From Palsa-461 sp040414865 (GTDB lineage: Bacteria > Actinomycetota > Acidimicrobiia > Acidimicrobiales > RAAP-2), in contig JBEDUR010000165.1 in NCBI GenBank assembly GCA_040414865.1, forward strand, positions 1 to 64,000: DNA of 64,000 bases, in the 5' to 3' direction. Below are positions 52,817 to 60,294 of this stretch, in pieces. Position 1 is the first letter of the stretch, and each line of letters opens with the position of its first letter. Both the position numbers and the translations under genes were made by a program. A model generated the notes under the pieces. It was not told where the DNA came from, ran no database searches, and saw nothing but the letters and a program-made list of their open reading frames with translations.

Positions 52817-53413
52817 GTGACCGGCGCCACGTCTGACCGAATCCTCGACGCGGCGCTCGAGTTGTTCGGGACGCGGGGCTATGAGGCCACATCGCTTGAC
52901 ACCCTTGCCAAGCAACTCAACATTCGTAAGCAGACCGTCCTGTACTGGTTCCCAACCAAGGAAGCGGTCCTCGGCGCCGTGATCGAACGGAGTGCCAACG
53001 AGCTGGCCGAGGCGTTCGAGGCCGGGCTCGAAGGGGCTGGCGAGGGGTGGGCAAAGGTCGAGGCGGTCGTGCGCGCGGTGTTCCGGCTGGCGGCCCGTCG
53101 CCCCGAGCTGCTCGGCCTGGTGCGCGAGGTCGCCAGGCTTGGACCCCCGGCCGCGACCAAGATGATCGGAGTCCTTGACCCCCTGGTGCAGCGGGCGAGC
53201 TCCTTTCTCGAAGCCGAGATGGACGCGGGACGAATGCGGCGGCACAACCCAAGGCTGCTCCTCCTGGCCATCTACTCAACGGTGATCGGGATGGTGACGG
53301 AGGTCGAGGTGCTGCGCGCCCTCGGAGAAGAGCCCTCAGCCCGGTCGCTCGTCAGGCGGCGAGCCGACGTCCTCGAGTTGCTGCGTTCGGCGCTTATGAC
53401 CGAGGAGGCGTAG
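52817..53413 (+). CDS. TetR family transcriptional repressor
   Basis: The 198-residue protein has an N-terminal helix-turn-helix (SDRILDAALELFGTRGYEATS, then LDTLAKQLNIRKQTVLYWFPTKEAVL) and a helical ligand domain. It is divergent from the acyl-reductase operon and shares its operators. The likely inducer is an acyl-CoA or similar lipid, by analogy with other TetRs that control lipid genes. The GTG start directly follows the second palindrome, so no ribosome site precedes it and leaderless translation is likely. Its end overlaps the convergent membrane gene by 20 bases. Confidence 0.92.
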   Translation: MTGATSDRILDAALELFGTRGYEATSLDTLAKQLNIRKQTVLYWFPTKEAVLGAVIERSANELAEAFEAGLEGAGEGWAKVEAVVRAVFRLAARRPELLGLVREVARLGPPAATKMIGVLDPLVQRASSFLEAEMDAGRMRRHNPRLLLLAIYSTVIGMVTEVEVLRALGEEPSARSLVRRRADVLELLRSALMTEEA

Positions 53414-54143
53414 CCGCTGGGCGCTTCTTTCTGGCGGTTTTCGGCGTGTAGCGCTTCGAGGCGGCCGGCGGCTTTCGCTCGGGTCCCTTTCCTTTCTTGG
53501 CTTGGGACGACCGGTCGGCTCGCGCTGGCGGTGGTCTTCGTTCCCCAGTCGGGTTGGCTTTCGTGCCGGTCGGCGACCCGTAGCGCTGGACCCGCCAGGC
53601 CCGAACGAGGAGCCAGCCTCCTCCGAAGATGAAGGGGATGCCGAGGATGCCGACCTCGGCCTCGAAGGCGAGACCAGCCATGAGGAGCGTGAAACCGACC
53701 GGACTCCGCCTGCCGATGCGGACAGTGACGAAGATGGCCAGGGCGAAGGCCAGGAGAACACCCAGCTCGAACTCCCAGTGTCCGCGGCTGTAGATGGCCT
53801 CGCAGACGTTGGCTGCTTTGTTGTAGGTGAACCCCGACGCACAGCTGTGGTGTGAGCCAGGTGGGACTTTGACCGGGTTCCTCGGATTGGCGATGTACGG
53901 GAGGTCCTGCCAGAGTGCCAACACAACAGCCAGAGCGGCCCCGATGAGGCCCCAACGCCGCTCCTTGGGGTCAAGGTTGAAGATGGCCTGGCGTTTTCCC
54001 TCGTCAGAGACCGGTTTCGCGGCCTCCTGCGGGTCGGCGGCCGGCCGCGGACCTGATGGCCGGGCCAGGGCTATGGACAGCCGAGCCGGGAGGTCTCGCC
54101 ACTTTCCGATCTTCGACGCAGGAGGCTGCGTGTCCTCAGTCAC
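53394..54143 (-). CDS. Membrane protein with basic C-terminal tail, unknown function
   Basis: The 249-residue protein has a charged N terminus, one helix near 65-80 (WGLIGAALAVVLALWQDL), an extracellular-type loop with two cysteines (SCASGFTYNKAANVCEAI), and two to three further helices near 125-180. The final 65 residues are Lys/Arg/Pro-rich (KGKGPERKPPAASKRYTPK), suggesting nucleic acid or membrane surface binding. I recognise it only as a conserved actinobacterial hypothetical. It is convergent with tetR. Confidence 0.7.
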   Translation of the reverse strand: MTEDTQPPASKIGKWRDLPARLSIALARPSGPRPAADPQEAAKPVSDEGKRQAIFNLDPKERRWGLIGAALAVVLALWQDLPYIANPRNPVKVPPGSHHSCASGFTYNKAANVCEAIYSRGHWEFELGVLLAFALAIFVTVRIGRRSPVGFTLLMAGLAFEAEVGILGIPFIFGGGWLLVRAWRVQRYGSPTGTKANPTGERRPPPARADRSSQAKKGKGPERKPPAASKRYTPKTARKKRPAATPPRS

Positions 54144-54731
54144 GTTGCTTCAAGGGTACCGGCCTCTGGCCAAGACGTTCGACGGGCACGGCCTGCCCCG
54201 CTCGGCGAGGTAGCGCGTCCGGAGAGGCACCGTTGTCTGTTCCGAGTGTCTGCTTTGGGCGCTGACTCAGTCGGTTGAGCCCAGCCTTGACGCGTCCCTT
54301 GGCCATACCCTGGTGCTCAACGGGGGGACCCCGGCCGGTGACGACCGAAAGCGCAAGTTCAGCGTCCTAAAAACCTGTGCTCAGCCCGATTCGAGGTGTC
54401 CCCATTTCTGGTGCGAAGTGATGCGCCGCCCTACTTAGGACGGACTCACGCCAAACGTCTTTGCCCCTGGAACCATGCCTGGTGGGGATGGGCCATCGTG
54501 GAATGGCCAACCCAAACTCGTTATGACTCTTGCATACAGGCCCGCGTCCCGCTCACAATGGATGGCACGCAAAAGGCCGGGGACGCGGGCCGCCAACCCT
54601 TTCTCCCGGCATGGCCGACGCCGACGAGGACGGCGCCGACGGCCGGAGAGATCGCGATCCCTGGGGATTGACCGAGCAGCCGTCAGTCGCCAGCTCGCAC
54701 CTTCGGGCGTCCTTTAACCCGAGGGGGCGCT
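54144..54731. other. 588-base intergenic region with a 12-bp hairpin
   Basis: No credible gene is seen; the open frames here encode basic, low-complexity peptides. GGCCCGCGTCCC (54539-54550) pairs perfectly with GGGACGCGGGCC (54580-54591) around a 29-base loop, the strongest stem in any intergenic region of the window. It lies 140 bases before the next gene. A structured RNA, a terminator for an unseen transcript or a protein-binding site are all possible. Confidence 0.5.
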
Positions 54732-55256
54732 ATGCCAAGCAGTACACACGGAGCCATGAGGAACGGTCTCAGGGTCGTCCCGGCCTACCCGCAGCTCCCG
54801 CAGCCGTGGGGCGACGGAGACGCCATCGAGGTGGGCCCACGGCGCTGGGTCTGGGCGAGCGGCATCATCGCAGCCATGGTCATGGCCCTGGCGGTATGGG
54901 CGGGCACGTCGGGAGCGACTGTCAAGAACCTGACGTCGCCGTTGTTCTTTGTGGACACGGTGACCCAGGGAGCGCACACGCTCCCGAGCGTCCCGTTCGC
55001 CATTACGTACGTCCAGAACGGCGACGTGCACACGGTTCACGTCAACGCGCCCTTTTGGAGCACAGAGACGTTCAAAGGCAAGAACAACACCACCACCGTT
55101 GTCTGGCCTGGCGTCACCGAGATCACCGCATCGACTTCGGCGCATGTCGAGATTGCCTGCGGCTATGAGGTGAACCACAAGGACGGGCGCGCCACCAACC
55201 ACATCTCCACCATCGCCCAGGGACCGGGCACGGTCACCTGCGAAGTGGGGTCGTGA
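54732..55256 (+). CDS. Membrane-anchored extracytoplasmic protein, unknown function
   Basis: The 174-residue protein has about 40 N-terminal cytoplasmic residues, one helix (WVWASGIIAAMVMALAVWAG), and an outside domain of about 115 residues rich in Thr, Val and Asn (SPLFFVDTVTQGAHTLPSVP; NNTTTVVWPGVTEIT). Two cysteines (ACGYEV and TCEVGS) could form a disulfide. A beta-rich fold is likely. No family is recognised. GC content is lower than in the operon genes. A GAGGGGGC segment lies before the ATG. Confidence 0.55.
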   Translation: MPSSTHGAMRNGLRVVPAYPQLPQPWGDGDAIEVGPRRWVWASGIIAAMVMALAVWAGTSGATVKNLTSPLFFVDTVTQGAHTLPSVPFAITYVQNGDVHTVHVNAPFWSTETFKGKNNTTTVVWPGVTEITASTSAHVEIACGYEVNHKDGRATNHISTIAQGPGTVTCEVGS

Positions 55257-55439
55257 AGAACATCGCACGCCGCCAGTGAATGGCCGGTCGTCATCACCCC
55301 GTTCGTCGGTCCCCGGTGGGAGCGGGATGGCTCCGGCGTATCCCAACAACGGTGGGACCCGGAGGGACGCGCGGTCGACCTCGGTGGCGAAGTAACGACA
55401 CCCGGCGCTCGTCGTCGCCTTCCAGTGCACCCGGACCCT

Positions 55440-55532
55440 CGACTACTTGACCTTTTGAACCTTTGTACAGGTCATGACTACTCTAACAGATAAAGTCAAG
55501 ATCTATTGAAGCCCGCTAGAGCTGGAGGGGTC
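55440..55532 (+). promoter_or_regulatory. AT-rich promoter/operator region of the GntR gene
   Basis: This segment is clearly more AT-rich than the surroundings. It contains TTGACC and TTGAAC possible -35 boxes, the palindrome GTCATGAC (55471-55478) and the pair GACT (55475-55478)/AGTC around 55479-55496. The GntR gene start (ATG 55533) is preceded by GGAGGGG. Autoregulation by the GntR product is plausible. Confidence 0.4.
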
Positions 55533-55907
55533 ATGTCCAAGTTCACGTTCCGACCCGGGGAGCCGATGAAGAAGCAGGTCGCAGACGACCTACGGCGCAG
55601 AATTGCCGAAGGTGAGTTCGGAGTTGGCGACTCGATGGGTGACATCTACCTGATGGCCGAACACTACGGGTCTTCCGTCGGAGTCGTTCGAGCAGCGCAA
55701 GTCGTGCTGGGTGTTGAAGGAGTCCTCTCCGAGATTCGTTGGGGCAAGCCGACTCGCGTTATTGCGTTACCACAAGAGGACTCGAGCGATGTCACTGCTC
55801 TAATCGACAGGTTGAGGATTCTGAACCGCGACATGAAGCGAGAGTGCGACGCACGGACCGCCCAGATGGACATGATTATCGCCAGGTTCGAGCGCGGAGC
55901 CTCTTAG
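55533..55907 (+). CDS. Small GntR-family winged helix regulator
   Basis: From ATG 55533 (ribosome site GGAGGGG) the protein is 124 residues: a GntR DNA-binding domain (about 5-72: QVADDLRRRIAEGEFGVGDS, YLMAEHYGSSVGVVRAAQVV, LGVEGVLSEIRWGKPTRV) and a short helical C terminus with no ligand domain. Short GntR proteins are common in actinobacterial integrative elements (KorSA-like). Codon use is less GC-biased than in neighbours. A 28-codon frame (55913-55999) follows after 5 bases, and a hairpin follows that. Confidence 0.85.
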   Translation: MSKFTFRPGEPMKKQVADDLRRRIAEGEFGVGDSMGDIYLMAEHYGSSVGVVRAAQVVLGVEGVLSEIRWGKPTRVIALPQEDSSDVTALIDRLRILNRDMKRECDARTAQMDMIIARFERGAS

Positions 55908-56016
55908 CGACTATGAACTGCCGCTTGGCGACCGAAGAAACGCTCGACGCTGGCCGCGACGAGACCCGCCGCCAGGGGCGGCGGTGGGTCGCCGCCTAAT
56001 CCGCACTCTCTGAGAA

Positions 56017-56037
56017 GCCCGCGTTTTCGATGCGGGC
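56017..56037 (+). terminator. GC-rich hairpin after the GntR gene
   Basis: GCCCGC (56017-56022) pairs with GCGGGC (56032-56037) around GTTTTCGAT. It lies 110 bases past the GntR stop and 18 bases past the end of the small 28-codon frame. No T-tract follows. The rest of 56038-56264 has no recognisable gene. Confidence 0.45.
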
Positions 56038-56264
56038 AACTACGAGCGCGCTGCCGCTTCGGAGGGTGGCACGGGGACCTTCTCGCTGTACGTACATCCT
56101 GCCGCGGTCATCGTGGCTGGTGCCGTGGCACCCGGTCACGTCGGGCTACGGTTTGGAGGGGTTTGCAGGATGAGATGGGGAGCGGTGGTGGGTTTCCCGG
56201 CGACAGCGGCTGTTCGTCGTACCTCCGATGTCATGGACGCAGAGCCGGGGGGCCGATCGTAAAT

Positions 56265-56392
56265 GTCCAGGTCAGCAGCATAAATCAGGGCGCTTAGCTC
56301 AGTTGGTTAGAGCGCAGCCTTCACACGGCTGAGGCCGGAGGTTCGAGTCCTCTAGCGCCCACCAGATAAGTCCAGGTCAGCGCCATTAAATC
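56265..56392. repeat. 22-bp imperfect direct repeats flanking tRNA-Val
   Basis: GTCCAGGTCAGCAGCATAAATC (56265-56286) and GTCCAGGTCAGC plus GCCATTAAATC (56370-56392) are near-identical and lie on each side of the tRNA, 105 bases apart. The tRNA with its repeat-bounded spacer could be one unit of an ancient tandem tRNA array that contracted, or the repeats could be an integration scar. They are not extensions of the tRNA itself. Confidence 0.65.
56288..56364 (+). tRNA. tRNA-Val (anticodon CAC)
   Basis: All arms fold: acceptor GGGCGCT/AGCGCCC, D-arm with AGCTCAGTTGGTTAGAGC, anticodon stem CAGCC/GGCTG around loop TTCACAC (anticodon CAC, reads GUG), and T-arm GGAGGTTCGAGTCCTC. The discriminator A and CCA are encoded. 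The tRNA 3' end is not repeated within the window. Confidence 0.97.
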
Positions 56393-56506
56393 GAGCGGTA
56401 CACTTGTCGACAACCGGGGTTGCGGCTGTCGAGGACCACGTGGAACCCAGCCTCACCGGCGGAGGGGCCGAACGGCGTTCGACGACGTCCTCGGCCGCCT
56501 TCGGTC

Positions 56507-56605
56507 ATCCGAATCCTCATATACGAGGACGTCGTCGAGGCACATGACGAGCTAGTGAAGGTGTTCGACTTGCCGGTGGCCGTGTGGCGCTCGAGGGAGT
56601 GGTGA
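56507..56605 (+). pseudogene. N-terminal fragment of a VOC-family gene
   Basis: The frame near 56507-56605 reads SVIRILIYEDVVEAHDELVK and VFDLPVAVWRSREW before a stop. YEDVxxAHDFLVxxFGL is the usual beginning of one group of glyoxalase/bleomycin-resistance-like proteins. The continuation is missing and the frame ends 16 bases before the convergent methyltransferase stop. It is probably a 5' gene remnant left by deletion. Confidence is limited by the short match. Confidence 0.35.
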
Positions 56606-56621
56606 GGGAGTCGAGGGGTGC

Positions 56622-57260
56622 CTACGTCTTCCGCTGGGTGATGCACCACAGTCGGCGCGGCAGATCGCCTTCTTCGAACTCGAATAGCTCGGGGGCTGTG
56701 AAACCTTGGGCGAGGCGATCGACCAGCGGCCGGTCGAAGAAGTGGACGACGAAGCCGCCGTGTTCGTACATGTCGTCGCCGTGGGGGATGCCGGCTCCGT
56801 AGTGCTTGTCGCCGAAATGCCGGACTGTGTAGACATGAAGGCCCTTGGGCCGCAGGACTCGGTGGACCTCGGCGGCCAAGCTTTCAAGCTCGCTGGTCGT
56901 TAGCGCCATGCTGAACAGCATGTGCGAGTAGACCGCGTCGAAGCTTGTGTCGGCGAACGGGAGCGGTCCGCGCACGTCCTGCAAGGCGACCGTCAGGACG
57001 CTTACCTTGTCTTGGAGGGTTTGGAGCGCGTCGCCCTCATAGTCGAGGGCCGTGACCTGAAATCCGGCGCGGATGAATCCGATGGTGTCACGACCCTGAC
57101 CCGCGCCGAGTTCGAGCAGATCGTGAGCACCGTCGCGGGCGAAGAGTTCGATGGCGTATCGGCCCGGCTCGCTTACCTGTGTTCCATACATGTCGGGGTT
57201 GTCGGCGAACGTGCGCTGCCAGTGCGCCTTCTGCACCTCGATCGCGTAGCGGTCGATCAT
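56622..57260 (-). CDS. Class I SAM-dependent methyltransferase
   Basis: From the ATG at 57258-57260 the protein is 212 residues, starting MIDRYAIEVQKAHWQRTFA. It has motif I LLELGAGQGRDTIGF, VTALDYEGDAL, the DVRGPLPFADTSFDAVYSHM Methyltransf_11 region and HRVLRPKGLHVYTVRH. It is close to small-molecule methyltransferases of unknown substrate that start RxxxxxxxHWxxxF. An ATG at 57311 would add a cysteine-containing leader and is less likely. Upstream bases to 57709 contain no gene. Confidence 0.87.
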   Translation of the reverse strand: MIDRYAIEVQKAHWQRTFADNPDMYGTQVSEPGRYAIELFARDGAHDLLELGAGQGRDTIGFIRAGFQVTALDYEGDALQTLQDKVSVLTVALQDVRGPLPFADTSFDAVYSHMLFSMALTTSELESLAAEVHRVLRPKGLHVYTVRHFGDKHYGAGIPHGDDMYEHGGFVVHFFDRPLVDRLAQGFTAPELFEFEEGDLPRRLWCITQRKT

Positions 57261-57709
57261 CGGTCGCTGTCCGTCATCGCTACTGCGCCTCTGCCAGCAC
57301 CCGACGACCATGCGGCCATACGGCGTCGTATGCGGGGGCTACGACCTCGCTCACGCCACACAGAATGCCAAAGGGTGGTGGTCCCAAACGAAAACCTGCC
57401 ATGACTGCCCGCTGAGCTGAGCAGCCGTGGCCGAGCGGGTAACCCCAGGTCAGTAAGTAGGGGTCGTGGGTAAGGGGGGAGTGGGTTGCGGGGTTAACGG
57501 GTCGGATGACCGAATGACTGCCGGGGAATGTTTCCAACGACCTGGTCGCTGGACCCTTCGCGCCGCTCCGTTCGTATTTCCGCGATTTTCGGAGAAATGC
57601 GGCGTGGGAGGGCCAGGGGCTGGGGAGGGCCAAGAGAGCCGCAAATCCCTGGTCCTGAGAGTTGGGAAGGCGAGGAGGTGCAACCGTCTCCCAATTACCA
57701 GACGCGCTG
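57261..57709. other. Intergenic region, possible tRNA-derived fragment
   Basis: The 449 bases between the methyltransferase start and the GNAT gene stop hold no recognised gene. Near 57421-57445, GCAGCCGTGGCCGAGCGGGTAAC resembles the acceptor and D-arm of a class II (Leu/Ser) tRNA, but no anticodon or T-arm follows. GC-rich runs of G occur at 57450-57500. Confidence 0.4.
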
Positions 57710-58567
57710 TCAGCGCGCCGGTGCGACGGTCTTTCTCATGACAATGCTGGTCGGATGGCGGTCCGGATGGACGTAGGAGCGATGCTTGGGTACGACCGAG
57801 ATTGCCTTGAAGCCTTCGCGGCTGAACAGGTTCACCGTGCCGACGTTGGCACCCCTGCCGTCGTAGGTGGCCTCGACCTCGCCGAGGCCATCAACGTACT
57901 CGGTGACTGCAACGCGGTTGGCGAGGTGCTCCTCCATCTCGGGCGAGAAACGACCTCGGGTTTTGATGAGCCGCTTGTAAGTGTTGTACCAGTCCACGAC
58001 GCGGGCCAGCCGTTCGTCTCTGGTCGGACTGCCCTTCGCAAGCACTATTGGGCGGGCTTCGACTACGCCACCACCTCGTTTCGCGATGGAGTGAAGTGCG
58101 GCGCGTAGGGCAAGGCGGGTGACACCCTGCTGGGTGTGGTCAGGGCGTGTGCAGAAGCAAGTGATCCTCCAAAGCCGCTGTTCGCCGGCATCGAACAGTC
58201 GCCTCCGTGGACTCTCGGCGCGAGAGTCGATGTACTCACCACGAGAGACGAGAGGAAGCTCATTTGCAGGCCCGAACTGGCACCACCCAACCGGCTCCCC
58301 ACCCGCGTACACAAGGATCCCGTGAGACCGGCCATGTTCAAGGAGACGACACTTGACCCCAAGGTTCCAGTCCCTTTGCTCGGACCACCTGCGCAGGTCC
58401 ATCGGCGGCCGAAAACCCTGCAGGAACGTACAACCGCAATGATCCCAGCCGTTGCCTTGAGAGAAGAAGTGCACGTAGTCCGGCCAGGTGCGCTTCGACA
58501 GCTCTTTTGTTGTGAAGTTCGACACTGTGCTCACCAGCCGACGGCATGTGAGATTCCTTCTGAGCAT
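57710..58567 (-). CDS. GNAT-family acetyltransferase-like protein
   Basis: The 285-residue protein has GILVYAGGEPVGWCQFGPAN, the beta4-beta5 pattern of GNAT enzymes, and WRITCFCTRPDHTQQGVTRLALRAAL, a variant of the acetyl-CoA-binding (R/Q)xxGx(G/A) segment; here it is QGVTRLA. The C-terminal segment has GTVNLFSREGFKAISVVPKHR, typical of the second strand pair. The acceptor is unknown. The ATG at 58567 is used; GTG at 58534 or 58525 are alternatives. Divergent from the epoxide-hydrolase-like gene, 112 bases away. Confidence 0.7.
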   Translation of the reverse strand: MLRRNLTCRRLVSTVSNFTTKELSKRTWPDYVHFFSQGNGWDHCGCTFLQGFRPPMDLRRWSEQRDWNLGVKCRLLEHGRSHGILVYAGGEPVGWCQFGPANELPLVSRGEYIDSRAESPRRRLFDAGEQRLWRITCFCTRPDHTQQGVTRLALRAALHSIAKRGGGVVEARPIVLAKGSPTRDERLARVVDWYNTYKRLIKTRGRFSPEMEEHLANRVAVTEYVDGLGEVEATYDGRGANVGTVNLFSREGFKAISVVPKHRSYVHPDRHPTSIVMRKTVAPAR

Positions 58568-58679
58568 CTTGCCACTGGTGCCGGGATGGCGGGGACCTAC
58601 CGGGTGGTATGGGACAGGCTGCCCGTCCGTCGTGACTGGGTGGCAGTATTTCGGTTCCGACGATCGCGGAGGTATTGCC

Positions 58680-59543
58680 GTGGGTGTATCGAGTCGCGAG
58701 ATCGAGGCCGGTGATCTGACCTTTCGGTGTCGTGAGGCCGGGATCGGAGGTGAGCCGGTCCTGTTGCTTCATGGTTTTCCCGAGACATCTTCTATGTGGG
58801 AGCCGCTGATGACGTCGCTGGCCGGCGCGGGCTACCACTGCTTGGCGCCAGATCAGCGTGGTTACAGTCCGGCCGCTCGACCCGGAGCCGTGGAGGCCTA
58901 CGCGTATGAGCACCTCGCTACCGACGTGCTCACGATTGCCGCCGCCGCGGGGTTCGATCGGTATCACGTCATCGCGCATGACTGGGGTGCAATTGCGACT
59001 TGGGGAGCGTTGTCGGTGGATGCAAGCCCGATCTTGAGCTATGTCACCATGTCCATCCCTCACTACCTGGGTTTCGCACGGGCGGTCTGGGAGGACCCTG
59101 ATGAGGAGATGTACCGCGGCTTTCTTGAGTTCTTCATCGCCCACGATCACACCGCCGAGACGGTCTTGTCGGCCGATGACTTTGCGGGACTGCGAAGCGC
59201 GTGGACGGCACACGAAGAGGCGGAGGTCGATGCCTACCTGTCGGTGTTTCGCGAGCCGGGTGCACTCACAGGTGCGCTGAACTGGTACCGCGCGTCCGAC
59301 GCGCATCGTTGCGCTCTCAAGGATGGCTCGTTCCAGTTCGCCAAGGTCGAGACGCCGACCCTGCTGATCTGGGGGCGCGATGACCCCTACGTACGCCGCA
59401 TGAGTGTCGATAGAGCAGCCGAGTACATGACCGGGCCGTACCGCGTCATTGAACTCGACGCTGGACACTGGCTTGTTCAGGAAAAGTTCCAAGCGGTCAC
59501 GCAGGCCGTCTTCGAACACCTGGCTGAGTATCGAAACCCCTAA
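58680..59543 (+). CDS. Alpha/beta hydrolase, epoxide hydrolase-like
   Basis: From the GTG at 58680 (ribosome site GGAGG) the protein is 287 residues. It has LLLHGFPETSSMWEP (oxyanion HGFPE), HDWGAIATW with nucleophile Asp, LIWGRDDPYV (acid), and DAGHWLVQEKFQ (catalytic His). HDWG with Asp nucleophile and NWYRAS lid tyrosine fit epoxide hydrolases or haloalkane dehalogenases of the same fold. The lid (about 130-200) is FLEFFIAHDHTAETVLSADD. Upstream frames to 58488 are probably non-coding. Confidence 0.88.
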   Translation: MGVSSREIEAGDLTFRCREAGIGGEPVLLLHGFPETSSMWEPLMTSLAGAGYHCLAPDQRGYSPAARPGAVEAYAYEHLATDVLTIAAAAGFDRYHVIAHDWGAIATWGALSVDASPILSYVTMSIPHYLGFARAVWEDPDEEMYRGFLEFFIAHDHTAETVLSADDFAGLRSAWTAHEEAEVDAYLSVFREPGALTGALNWYRASDAHRCALKDGSFQFAKVETPTLLIWGRDDPYVRRMSVDRAAEYMTGPYRVIELDAGHWLVQEKFQAVTQAVFEHLAEYRNP

Positions 59544-59682
59544 GGGCCGTGCCACTCAGTACCGTTGACTCGCGCATCACTACAAAGAGGCCTGGAAGGA
59601 CGAGGCCGAAGTTTCAGTCGCTGTCGGCCGCCAGTTCCTAGAGCAGGTAAATGGCATCATCACAACGAAGCGAGGCCTTGTT

Positions 59683-60204
59683 ATGAGCGGAACCACCGCC
59701 TTCGTCATCGGGACGCCTGTAGGGTGCAGCGACCGGGAGTGCGGAAAACTACAGGGGCTCGTAATCGACCCTGTTGCCAAATCTCTGACGCACCTAATCG
59801 TTGAGCGGGGATATTTAGACCCGATGGGTCACCTCGTGCCACTTGACCTCGTGGAGTCCGCGACCGACCAGATCCACCTGCGTTGCACGATCATGGAGTT
59901 CGAGACACTGCAAGACGCCGAGGAGACGCAGTTCTTGCCGGGAGCAAGCGGCGAGTACGTATACGAACAGAGTCATCAGGTGCACGCCGCCGATGGGACC
60001 ATCGGCCGGATCCAGGGTTTGGTCGTCGATCCGACTGACTATCGGGTGACCCACATCCTCCTCGAAGAAGGACACCTTTGGGGTGAGAAGGAAGTCGCTA
60101 TTCCGATCAGCGCTGTCACGAGCGTCGGTGTGGGAATCCAGCTCAACTTCACCAAAGACGAGATCCGAGACCTGCCTTCGGTCGACATCGGCCTTGGAGA
60201 GTGA
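59683..60204 (+). CDS. Tandem PRC-barrel domain protein
   Basis: The 173-residue protein has two PRC-barrel-like beta domains: GTPVGCSDRECGKLQGLVIDPV...THLIVERGY with PMGHLVPLDLV, and VHAADGTIGRIQGLVVDPTDYRVTHILLEEGH with WGEKEVAIPISAV. PRC barrels occur in photosynthetic reaction centre H, RimM and stress proteins; this stand-alone form is common in Actinobacteria and its role is unknown. The start follows AAGCGAGGCCTTGTT. It is upstream of the GT39-like gene. Confidence 0.85.
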   Translation: MSGTTAFVIGTPVGCSDRECGKLQGLVIDPVAKSLTHLIVERGYLDPMGHLVPLDLVESATDQIHLRCTIMEFETLQDAEETQFLPGASGEYVYEQSHQVHAADGTIGRIQGLVVDPTDYRVTHILLEEGHLWGEKEVAIPISAVTSVGVGIQLNFTKDEIRDLPSVDIGLGE

Positions 60205-60294
60205 GGCGGAGAACCTCCACATGCTGGTTGAAGGCCCTTACGTGGCATTCCTTGCGAACCCAGGCCACGGAAAGGGGCTGATCAAACGACCATC

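Noticed and set aside
54396..54717. Short open frames before the membrane-anchored protein gene
   Set aside because: They encode Arg/Ser/Pro-rich peptides and overlap the 12-bp inverted repeat; no ribosome site.
57421..57445. tRNA-like 5' half (GTGGCCGAGCGG)
   Set aside because: No anticodon arm, variable loop or T-arm follows, so it is not a functional tRNA; at most a fragment.
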